From Harmothoe impar (taxonomy: Eukaryota > Annelida > Polychaeta > Phyllodocida > Polynoidae): DNA of 64,000 nucleotides. Shown here in pieces: positions 42,521-52,119 of this stretch; position 1 is the stretch's first letter, and every line of letters begins with the position of its first letter. The position numbers were made by a program, and so were the translations under genes. The stretch is taken from assembly GCA_947462335.1 (NCBI GenBank), contig OX381704.1, positions 41,296,942 through 41,360,941 of the forward strand. Direction: 5' to 3'. Under the pieces are notes generated by a model, which saw nothing but the letters and a program-made list of their open reading frames with translations, ran no database searches and had not been told where the DNA came from.

Positions 42521-45166
42521 CTCGATACCCCTCCACCGACAGTTGGAGTGGAGCCGGGACAGCTACTCAGCCCTATGTATAAGGGTGGTGGGGGTTTAAG
42601 AACGAGAGAAACATTACACTCATACACCACACGTTCCTGCACACACATTTCTGTAGAAAAACTCGCATCTAAAACATCAAGTTGTTTAGCACCTTAAGTC
42701 CTTTAACAAAACATCGACAGTAAATCAAGGAGATTTTGGCAAAGGTGAAACCACATATTTTCTGTTTCTTAGTGCAGTTTTTCTTTTCGGTACTTGGCCA
42801 CTTACTCGTGTCTGTCCCGTGCCAAACCACCCTCCTCCAGTTGCAGGTCTCAAACGTCTGCACGAAACAGCCACCTGGGGAGGAGGTGGCGGGGGGTAGT
42901 GGGGACCAGCCAAGGGGAGGGGAGGGGTACCGAGGGGGGGGGGGGGGTTGCAAACATGGCAAACAGACAACTAAAAACAAATGGGAAAAGAGTAAACAAA
43001 ATATGAAGTGAATGGAGTGATGGACATAATAAAAAGAAAAAGGATCATAAAAGGTTTTAAAAAAAAAAAATTAAAAAGAGGAAAAATACCCCCCAAAAAA
43101 CTGCCATGTGTCATGACCATGACCGAGTGCTCAGTGGCCCATGACGCCATGATTACTCACCCGTGTCCAGGCCCCATGCACCCCCGTCCACACAGCAGAC
43201 ACGTGTGTTTGTTTTGGTGTGTGGCCATAGAGTGGAGAGGTGGGGAACTGGGCAGCGGATGACCTTTCTGGTTTGTCAAAGGGAAGGGGTTATTAGCCCT
43301 TTAAGGGCCGCATAGTGCCTTTATGCGATATGCATATTTGTCGTCATGATGTAGGAAAGCAGTTGTGGCGGGTACAAGGTTGCATTTCAGCAGCATGCCG
43401 ACCATCTGAGGTTGATACACTCCCGACGGATGGATGCAACACTTGTAAGAGTAGAGCTCGTAAAAGTAGAGTCGCCATGGCTGTATTCACGCATCATGAC
43501 GACAAAGGGCGTAGCACATTAAAGCACCATGCCGCCCTTAGGGAGTGCTCATTTTTTAACAACAGGAGGGGGTGGTAGATTTGGGGGGGGGGGTAAAAAT
43601 CTGGACCCCTTGACCAGGGGGGGGGGGGATTTAGACCCCTCTTGGCAAGAGATATATCCTTTAATACCCGCAAACACCGAAGCGATTCGACCAGAGAGGA
43701 AATTTACTTTTACCGGTAGTTAAAAGGGATGTGTTGAATTTTACCCATGTAGAAGCACACTTTTATATACAATTCCAATATATGTGTATGCGCCATCATG
43801 CATAAAAACTGACTCTTAGATCTCATTAGACCGGGGCCCAGCCAATGAAGATTGGCTTCCTACGCCTCTGATAACTTATGCTATTATTGCTACTATTTAG
43901 GAATACTTTTATGGGCAGGTGTGTGTAAAGGATATTATTGTGATACAGGTGCCTGGGATAAAATGGGGTTAGACTGCTGGAGGTTGGGGGTAATCGTGCA
44001 TTGAGACAGGTGGCTGAGCCTGAAGAATGGGCTCTTTTGGGGGCCATGGGTCCATTGTTATTTTATTTTGATTTGGAATTAACTTTAATTACCACTTCAT
44101 TCAAACTAAGATACACACAACTCAGAAATGAGATGCATGACCATGTGAAGTTCTTAAGTACCATGAATTCGCAAGGGAAAGATCCAGAAGGGTTGGAGGT
44201 GTGTGAGGGTGAAATTTGTAAGTGCTATTTGGGGATGCTTGAAAATGGCAGGTGCAAGAAAAAAAGGTCCCTTGTGGATTTCTTCATGTACTCCCATTTG
44301 GCAGCGGCTTGTAATTAACCTCAGAGGGGATCGCGGGTTCTGTGTCTGATTGTTAGGTTGCTGGACTTTCTTTGCTTGGTTTTAGAATTTATTCAAATCC
44401 GCTTGGATGCAACTTTTTACCAGTGGAACATTAGAATGTGGAGACTGGTCAGAAAATTAAAAAGACAATTCGAGTTTGGGGACCCTAGGAATGAGTAACA
44501 GGTTGTGAATAAGGTTATTGGTCAGTTACGATAGTAACTGACCTCTATGCATACCCTAAGGAAAATCCAGATGCGCGGCCTTGCGTGACGAGTCCATGCA
44601 CACATGCACCACTCTCCCATAGAGAACCCCTTGACCAGAACCCATGGAGCACCACTGGCACCACCACCCTGGGCACTTTCTAGTACATTCATGTTCTGAA
44701 AATGTGATGTTGGGCACCACTAAGGACGCACACATGGCACCACTACCCACCGGGCACCACTGCCTGCACCACCCCGGGCACTTTCCAGTACATTCTAGTT
44801 CTGAAAATGTGATGTTCCAGCAACACACACATGCCACCCAAGCCACCACCTCCACCACCCACGCCACCACCTCCACAAACACGCATACGTATGTGGCATT
44901 TGGAAAATCACTGGAGCCCGCCTAAGTTATCACACCTCCCATAGGAGGCCCCTGGCACCACCGCGGTGGCCTAATCCCCACATTGCGGCCCTTAAAGGGA
45001 AGTGGGATCGTGTTTGTTAATGGTCTTGGGACCATTAGATTCCCAATGACCATGTACCTAATTTTAGTACAATGCGTTATTTTTCATTTCTGACAGCAGA
45101 TTCGTAATCGCCAGAAAAAGCTACCCCAAATTCATATATTAAAATTCACATATAATCGAATTCCAG
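42521..45166. other. Intergenic or intronic stretch without a supported gene
   Basis: Contents are a G-run near 42940, a left-end fragment of the GGGAGTGCTC MITE (43541-43648) and a ~65-bp direct repeat (44657-44720 and 44768-44832, sharing CACTTTC-AGTACATTC and GAAAATGTGATGTT). A 105-codon open frame at 44001-44318 has no recognisable domain. Confidence 0.5.
43541..43648. mobile_element. Left-end fragment of a GGGAGTGCTC MITE
   Basis: GGGAGTGCTCATTTTTTAAC follows TTA. The interior blocks are in the order expected for an inverted interior, and the right end is absent. Confidence 0.65.
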
Positions 45167-45292
45167 GTGGTGGCTGTTGGTGAGCAGGTGGCTGTGAGAA
45201 AGCAGGTGGCTAGGGGCGAGCAGGTGGCTGTGGGCGTCAGCGCCAGGCAGCACGTAACCGCTGTTTTACGTCTCGGCGGAAAAAGCGAGTCG

Positions 45293-45900
45293 ATCGGAGC
45301 GTCAGTAGCGACACCATCTTCGTTGCAGCTTCGTTTCTGGTTCGACGTGTCGGGTTGGCCGGGGGGCGGCGATTTTCGTTTTGTCGGATTATATTGGTAC
45401 CTATGTGTTCTCCGTTTCTCCCTTTCTCCGTTTCTCCCTTTATCCCGTTCTCCCTTTATCCCGTTTTCCATTTATCCCGTTCTTTCTTTATCCCGTTCTC
45501 CCTTTATCTCGTTCTCCCTTTATCCTGTTCTCCCTTTATTACGTTCTCCCTTTATTACGTTCTCCGTTCATCCCTTTCTCCATTTATCCCTTTCTCCGTT
45601 TATCCCGTTCTCCCGTTCGCCGTTTATCCCGTTCTCCCGTTCGCCGTTTATCCCGTTCTCCCGTTCGCCGTTTATCCCGTTCTCCCTATATCCCGCTCTC
45701 CCTTTATCCCGTTCTCCCTTTATCCCGTTCTCCCTTTCTTCCATTCTCCCGTTCTCCATTTATCCCATCGGAGCGTCAGTAGCGACACCATCTTCGTTGC
45801 AGCTTCGTTTCTGGTTCGACGTGTCGGGTTGGCCGGGGGGCGGCGATTTTCGTTTTGTCGGATTATATTGGTACCTATGTGTTCTCCGTTTCTCCCTTTC
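45293..45900. repeat. 474-bp direct duplication at the minisatellite head
   Basis: The ~125-bp unique block starting ATCGGAGCGTCAGTAGCG at 45293 recurs at 45767 with the same following minisatellite units, so a larger unit of 474 bp was duplicated. Confidence 0.85.
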
Positions 45901-47385
45901 TCCGTTTCTCCCTTTATCCCGTTCTCCCTTTATCCCGTTTTCCATTTATCCCGTTCTCCCTTTATCCCGTTCTCCCTTTATCCCGTTCTCCCTTTATTAC
46001 GTTCTCCCTTTATTACGTTCTCCGTTCATCCCTTTCTCCATTTATCCCTTTCTCCGTTTATCCCGTTCTCCCGTTCGCCGTTTATTCCGTTCTCCCGTTC
46101 GCCGTTTATCCCGTTCTCCCGTTCGCCGTTTATCCCGTTCTCCGTTTATCCCCGTTCTCCATTTATCCTCGTTCTCCGTTTATCCCGTTCTCCCTTTATC
46201 CCGCTCTCCCTTTATCCCGTTCTCCCTTTATCCCGTTCTCCCTTTCTTCCATTCTCCCGTTCTCCATTTATCCCGTTCTCCCTTTATCCCGTTTTCCCTT
46301 TATCCCGTTCTCCCTTTATCCCGTTTCTACCGTTCTCCATTTCTCCCGTTCTCCCTTTATCCCATTCTCTGTTTATCCCGTTCTCCCTTTATCCCGTTCT
46401 CCCTTTATCCCGTTCTCCCTTTATCCTGTTCTCCCTTCATTCCGTTCTCCCTTTATTCCGTTCTCCATTCATCCCTTTCTCCATTTATTCCTTTCTCTGT
46501 TTATCCCGTTCTGCCGTTCGCCGTTTATCCCGTTCTTCCGTTTGCCGTTTATCCCGTTCTTCCGTTCGCCGTTTATCCCGTTCTCCGTTTATCCCCGTTC
46601 TCCGTTTATCCCCGTTCTCCGTTTATCCCCGTTCTCCGTTTATCCCCGTTCTCCGTTTATCCCCGTTCTCCGTTTATCCCCGTTCTCCGTTTATCCCCGT
46701 TCCCCGTTTATCCCCGTTCTCCATTTATCCCGTTCTCCATTTATCCCGTTCTCCCTTTATCCTGTTCTCCCGTTCTCCCTTTATCCCCGTCCGTTTATCC
46801 CGTTCTCCCTTTATCCCATTCTCCCTTTATCCCATTCTCCCTTTATCCAATTCTCCCTCTATCCTGTTTTCCCTCTATCCCGTTCTCCCTTTATCCCATT
46901 CTCTGTTTATCCCGTTCTCCATTTATCCTGTTCTCCGCTAATCCCGTTCTCTGTTTGTCCCGTTCTCCCTTTCTCCCCTTATCCCGTTCTTCCTTTCTCC
47001 CGTTCTCCCCTTATCCCGTTCTTCCTTTCTCCCGTTCTCCCCTTATCCCGTTCTTTCGTTCTCCCCTTATCCCTTTCTCTATTTATCCCGTTCTCCCGTT
47101 CTCCCCTTATCCCGTTCTTCCTTTCTCCTGTTCTCCCCTTATCCCGTTCTTCCTTTCTCCCGTTCTCCCGTTCTCTCTTTCTCCCGCTCTCCGTTTATCC
47201 CGTTCTCCCTTAATCCGGTTCTCCCTTTATCCGGTTCTCCATTTATCCGGTTCTCCATTTATCACGTTCTCCCTTTATCCCATTCTCCGTTTATCCCGTT
47301 ATCTGTTTATCTCCGTTCTCAGTTTATCCCGTTCTCCCTTTATCCCGTTCTCCCTTTATCCCGTTCTCCCTTTATCCCACCTAAA
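45405..47385. repeat. 2-kb minisatellite of a 16-bp unit
   Basis: The basic unit is TTCTCCCTTTATCCCG with variants (CGTTTATCC, CATTTATCC, GTTCGCCGTTTATCCC). Sixteen is not a multiple of three and the unit has no stop codon in any forward frame. All three frames therefore stay open and encode the same Ser-Pro-Phe-Ile-Leu-Tyr pattern, which yields very long false open frames. Confidence 0.93.
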
Positions 47386-48879
47386 ACCATTAAATATCAT
47401 TAAAGATTAACTAAGTGTCTGTAACTGACCATGCAGCTTTGCTGCAGACCATGAAGGAACCTTTGACACTCACCCCCGAAATCTATGCCCCCTCGTGTTT
47501 TCGGTTATTTTTAAGTATGGGATCAATACATTTATACAGGTTATTATGTTGTCAGAAGGCACTCACTGGATGCTTGTAAACTTTAGTCGAGACTATATAC
47601 CCAGGAGAACAGCATCGGTTTGATTCCTAATCATTATAAATTTGTCTGTTTAATAGTTAGTTCTAAAAGTAGCAATATTAACACTTTTTATTTTCTTTTT
47701 TTTCAGCATGACCTCATGTTTATCAAACTAATCTAATTGAAATAACCACAACTATTTGAAATGACAGAAATCCATTAAACCATGAAAGAAATATCTCTGT
47801 GGAAGTAGGTTGGATGTCAATCATTTTTTCAGAAGGTTACAACACCACACTTAATTGCCTGCCCTGCCTAAATGCCTAATAGCTGGTGATTGACAGGTGA
47901 CGAGCTCATCGGCCACGCCCACTTTTTGACGCACGCTGTGGGCTTGGCACCCTGCCACACCCCATTTCCAGGGCCCCGCTTTTAAAACTGGAAGCAGGCA
48001 CTGTCCTGAACGTGTATTTTTTATGTGGTTTATGAGGGTTTCATCTGGGGGGTTTGTGGGGTAAAAATAACAGATATTATGGTGGAATTAAGGTTTGGGG
48101 CCAGTCATTGTTCGCTAACATAGGCACCGTGTGTAATTGCAGTTATTAAGGTTGATAACTCCCCTGCCCCTGCTCCACCCCCTCTCCAGTCCCGCCGGGT
48201 GTGAATACTTAATTCCCTTCATACCAAGGCTGCCCTGGGCCTTTCCCCAGTCATGAGCAACATGATATCTAACATTGAAAAACGAATTCAAAGGGTAATT
48301 GACTTTTTTGCAGTTGAAGGTAATGATTATGGGTTTAAACATGGGCCTCGTTAGTGGTAGAAGTATGGGCACAAACAAAACCAAACAGTGGATTGGGGGT
48401 CGCCTGCATTCCTGTATTAAATTGTGAATCATTTTATTCAGGACTATATTTCCTATCTTATTCGTCTATAGGACAAACAATCTCTTTGACCTCATCAGAT
48501 CTCACTGGCCCACGCTTTAGCACCCTATCCCCCAACCACCACCACTGCCGCCACCCACTCCCTACTTCCACCCCTCCCCGGCATCTCCCAGTCGTCCACC
48601 CCTATGCAGGGTTCACGCACTTGGCCGCACTCCCTGGCCCGCTCACTGGTTGTTGTGGGGAGGTGAGTGGTGGTTTGGTGGTCTGTTTAGACCACAACAC
48701 AACACACCAACACACAGGGATCCAAGACAATCAGTGGTGTTTATTACCAAGGTGCCAGTGAGGGCTGGAATTTACACCCACCGATGAAATGTATTCTCTT
48801 ATCAAAGGCCGCCATCTCCCCCACTACCTTCTGCGCACTTGAAATTGTCATGATTGCCAAATTTTGTTTCGTCCGACTC
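47386..48879. other. No gene seen
   Basis: Unremarkable AT-rich sequence, then a C-rich stretch near 48510-48620. Open frames are short and without recognisable features. Confidence 0.5.
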
Positions 48880-49093
48880 CCTACATGCTAAGCTAGGTCA
48901 CATGACACGCTACCTACCAACCTGCTTCTTCGAATCCTTACCTTAAAGCTGACCTATATGACCCCCTACCTTCAAGCTAGCCTACATGACCTCCTACCTT
49001 CAAGTTAGACTACATGACCTTCTACCTCTAAACCTGCTTGCCCGACTCCCTACCTTCAAATCTGCCTGCCATGATTCCTTACCTTCAAGCTAC
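48880..49093. repeat. ~30-bp minisatellite, left part, interrupted by the large retroelement
   Basis: Units of the type CCTACCTTCAAGCTGCCTG with ATGACTCC continue on the far side of the element (63416-63640). Confidence 0.7.
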
Positions 49094-49795
49094 TGTCATA
49101 CAAGGAATCCCCTTAGTTGGGAGATCCCTTTAATATGATATGAGGTAAGTTGACTAAGTCTTGTGGTCTTGTAGTATAGTTGGTATTTATTACAAGTTGA
49201 CAGCAACGGTACAGTAGTACAATGTAGGTTCCACTCAGTTACACCTATCCACACAATAATATAGGTCTTGGTAAATATACCTAATAACCCTGAGGTTAGT
49301 ACTGGACTAGAGCCAAGGGGGTCCTACACCATGTCTGATAGTTGGGCCTAGTAGGGCATAGCCTATAGCCTTGTTCTCAGTCAGTGGAGAGGTCCTTGCT
49401 CTGTGGTGTCCAAGTGTAGAGTGAGGATGGAGATGCCCAGTGCTGGGACCTGACCCTATTTAAGGGGGCCAGGCTACCAGCATGGCATCTTGAGTGTTAG
49501 TGTCAGTTGACAGTGATTGGCCAAAAGGTGCAACAAGCCCCTATGTGACCGTGTGCAGCGGCCTGTGAAGGACCTGAGGCTTGTGCAGCGGCCTGTGACG
49601 GTCCTGGGGCTTGTGCAGCGGCCTGTGACGGCCCTGGGGCTTGTGCAGCGGCCTGTGACGGCGCTGGGGCGCCCGTGACGGCCTGAGAGGGTTGTGTCAC
49701 GTGTGGCAGCATGTGACACTTACATAACAGCCTTTGAGAGGGAGTATACCGACCTGCACGTGCCTCACGTGTTAGGCCACGTGCGTCACATGACA
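49094..49795 (-). repeat. 3' LTR of the 14.3-kb element
   Basis: Read on the minus strand: U3 with four exact-period 30-bp repeats (49553-49672), a TATA-like CTTAAATAG (49456-49464), then AATAAA at 49186-49191 and a short U5. It is offset by exactly 13620 from the 5' copy. Confidence 0.95.
49553..49672 (-). promoter_or_regulatory. Four 30-bp direct repeats in U3
   Basis: Units at 49553, 49583, 49613 and 49643 share GTGCAGCGGCCTGTGA. Tandem repeats upstream of a retroviral TATA region often work as enhancers. Duplicated in the other LTR at 63173-63292. Confidence 0.75.
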
Positions 49796-51300
49796 GGTGC
49801 CTCCCCCTCGGGAAAAAGGACAACTCTCCGTCAGTTGTCATTCCATCTAAAAATTTGGGGTGAATATTGGAATTTTATCCACAATTTTTGGTGGCAAATA
49901 GAATTTACCTTTTGTTTTTGATTTTTTTTTTTGTAGTGAAGTACACTTTTTTTTTGTAATATAGATGATGTGAGAGTATGTAAATACCAAAGGTCTGGGG
50001 AGAATTTTGGTTTTGTGCTTGGCTAGTCATCTACATTATATACAGTGTAACTTAACTATAAGGTATGTAAACCTTCTTTGTACCAATTTGGTACTTTCTT
50101 AATCACATATTATACAGTGTAGTAATACATTGTGTCTCTATCTGACACTTTTCAAATCATTGTTTGAATTATATACACAGCATGGTACATCTTTGTCTTA
50201 ATTCTAAAACATGATGAAAAATGTGTTATCAAGTAATAGGCTGTCTTTGGTGAAATAGGTGCTTTGTGGAACTGAGTGGATTTTGATATATCAATGTTCA
50301 CATGTGAATACAAATATACAGAGTATAATGCAAATTATGCAAAATCTTATGATAATCTTTTACAAACTTTTTTGTTTGATACCAAAAAAACCAAGGCCAC
50401 TTTTATATAAAAGTAGGCCAACCGGCTTGAAGTTTGTTTTCTTATTTCTAGATAGCGCTTATCTTTGGATTTGCGTGATATAGCCATCAGTAATGTACAT
50501 TTTATGCATAGTTATGTGCTTGTCCGGTGGCGGATAAGTGTTCATAGTTGTGTCATCTGACATTTTGCATTACTTAAGTTTGTAAGTTTGTATGTACAAA
50601 TACAGTCCTTTTTATGCAGATATTTTGTCCTTATCCGGTGGAGGGTAAGTGTTCATAATGTCATAAAAATGACTTGGTATCTTGTTTCTGCGTTGATAGT
50701 TGAATCTTACAAGATTCTTGGTGTTGGCAATTTGCAACTTTGTGGATCTACACTTTGATCAGAAATGTCTTTGCAGTGGGCCGCTGCTGTGAGATTTAAG
50801 TCTTTTGTGTAGTATCCTAGGGTTAGTCAGCGGACTATCTCCCTTTTTGCTTCATGTTTTTCTGTAAATAGTCTTACATAATACAAAAGTATACAGTGTA
50901 AAGTACAGTGCAAATACAGTGTTATATACAAAACATGTTTGATTAGCAATTAGATTGTAATAATACAATTTCATACATATATATGCATGTTTGAGCAAGT
51001 TTGACATGGTTAAGAGTACGCAATTGTTTTTGTAAAACTTCAATTTTTCAAAAATTGGCTGTTTCATTTTGGGATACCTTAAAATTGATTTCCTGATACT
51101 ACTGACACACACTGAGACCTTGCTTTGACCTTGGGATTGTGAGAGTTTGAAAATTTTGCACCTTGAGCAGATTTTTGAGTGGCACCTTGAGGCTATTGTG
51201 TCATGCGGCGCAAGATGCGTCGTGTGCCGCGGTGACACCGGTGGTTGACACCTTTTGGTGAGCAGATCATGTGCCTTCTCATGGACTTGTCACCTGAAGT
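49796..51300 (-). other. Element sequence between the antisense frame and the 3' LTR
   Basis: The purine tract GAGGGGGAGG (49800-49809, minus strand) precedes the LTR. The rest is AT-rich and mostly non-coding. Two imperfect repeats around TCCGGTGG and AAGTGTTCATA lie at 50521-50556 and 50631-50665. A 128-codon minus-strand frame (50852-51238) has no recognisable domain. Confidence 0.55.
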
Positions 51301-51350
51301 GAGGGGATCACTTCAGAGGGTGAACAGTGTCATTTGGGGTGGGGAGGGGT

Positions 51351-51356
51351 TATAAA
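51351..51356 (+). promoter_or_regulatory. TATA box of the antisense gene
   Basis: GGGGTTATAAAGGC lies 64 bases before the ATG at 51415, on the strand opposite to gag-pol-env. A start site about 30 bases downstream would give a leader of about 35 bases. Confidence 0.6.
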
Positions 51357-51414
51357 GGCTGTGTAGACCACAGTAGGATCACTTATTCCTTGAGTACCCT
51401 TGATATAACACAGT

Positions 51415-52023
51415 ATGGCGCATATGGCAATTTTGGAGGACGAGTTGGAGGCTGTACCTGAGGTACTTGCATATCTCCCTGAGGCCTGGCTGCAGGGTGA
51501 CATGCAGGCCTTAGACCTGTGGTTAGGTGATCAAAACACCTTGGAGGGGCTGACTCCTGGTACTCCTTTTAGGAGTATTTTGAGTCGGTATGACTCAGTA
51601 AGGACGCGGTGGTTGCATAAAGTCCGGCACGACATTGCCAGTTTTGGTGATGTTTTGGTGTGCCGTCATCACGGCTGGTACTTCCTTGGTGCTGGCGGGA
51701 TTTCCATGCGCAGGGCGGCATCTCTGGAGCTGTTGGCTCAGGCCCTACGTGATCTGGATGGATATGACCCGCGACTGCTTTTCACCAGAAATGATGGGGT
51801 CATCTGGGACTTCCTATTGGCTGTCGGCCTATGTGCTTACACGGTGACAGGTGATGCTGCAGACAGCGCTGAGCATGCTTTGTCTACTTTGGAGGCACGT
51901 TTTGTCCAGTGGAGGGAGGAGAACGAGTGGCTCTTCAGTGAAGATACGTGGATTGGATCTCCTGCCGCTGCCGAGTTGGCCGAGTCCTGGGAGGCCTTGG
52001 GGTGGGGGGACTATAACAACTAG
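51415..52023 (+). CDS. Antisense accessory protein of the 14.3-kb element, 202 residues, unknown
   Basis: I do not recognise this protein. It lies between env and the 3' LTR on the strand opposite to the structural genes, does not overlap env, and is open from a strong start context (AGTATGG) to TAG. A TATA box sits 64 bases upstream. The product is acidic and rich in Leu, Ala, Asp, Glu and Trp, beginning MAHMAILEDELEAVPEV. A central stretch includes VCRHHGWYFLGAGG, and the end is tryptophan-rich and acidic. No signal peptide, membrane segment or zinc finger is evident. It is visibly more GC-rich than the surrounding element. It could be an accessory regulator, by analogy with antisense retroviral genes, or a captured host gene. 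The analogy is positional only. Confidence 0.7.
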   Translation: MAHMAILEDELEAVPEVLAYLPEAWLQGDMQALDLWLGDQNTLEGLTPGTPFRSILSRYDSVRTRWLHKVRHDIASFGDVLVCRHHGWYFLGAGGISMRRAASLELLAQALRDLDGYDPRLLFTRNDGVIWDFLLAVGLCAYTVTGDAADSAEHALSTLEARFVQWREENEWLFSEDTWIGSPAAAELAESWEALGWGDYNN

Positions 52024-52119
52024 TGGGTGGCATCTATAAATGTCAATATAAACGGTCCTTTTCAGGGCCAACCAACTTTTCACAAAAGTTTTGGTCAATC
52101 TCACTCCTGTATAATTGTG

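Noticed and set aside
44001..44318. 105-codon plus-strand frame
   Set aside because: No recognisable family, no promoter or splice context; plausible chance frame.
45167..47410. A 747-codon plus-strand open frame and others of 528 and 452 codons in the other frames
   Set aside because: All are translations of the stop-free 16-bp minisatellite, and the same pattern appears in every forward frame.
49474..49841. Alanine/proline-repeat frames in both LTRs (also 63094-63416)
   Set aside because: Translations of the 30-bp U3 repeats.
50852..51238. 128-codon minus-strand frame in the 14.3-kb element after env
   Set aside because: AT-rich, no clear start signal, domain or splice site; kept only as a note, although it is in the sense direction of the element.
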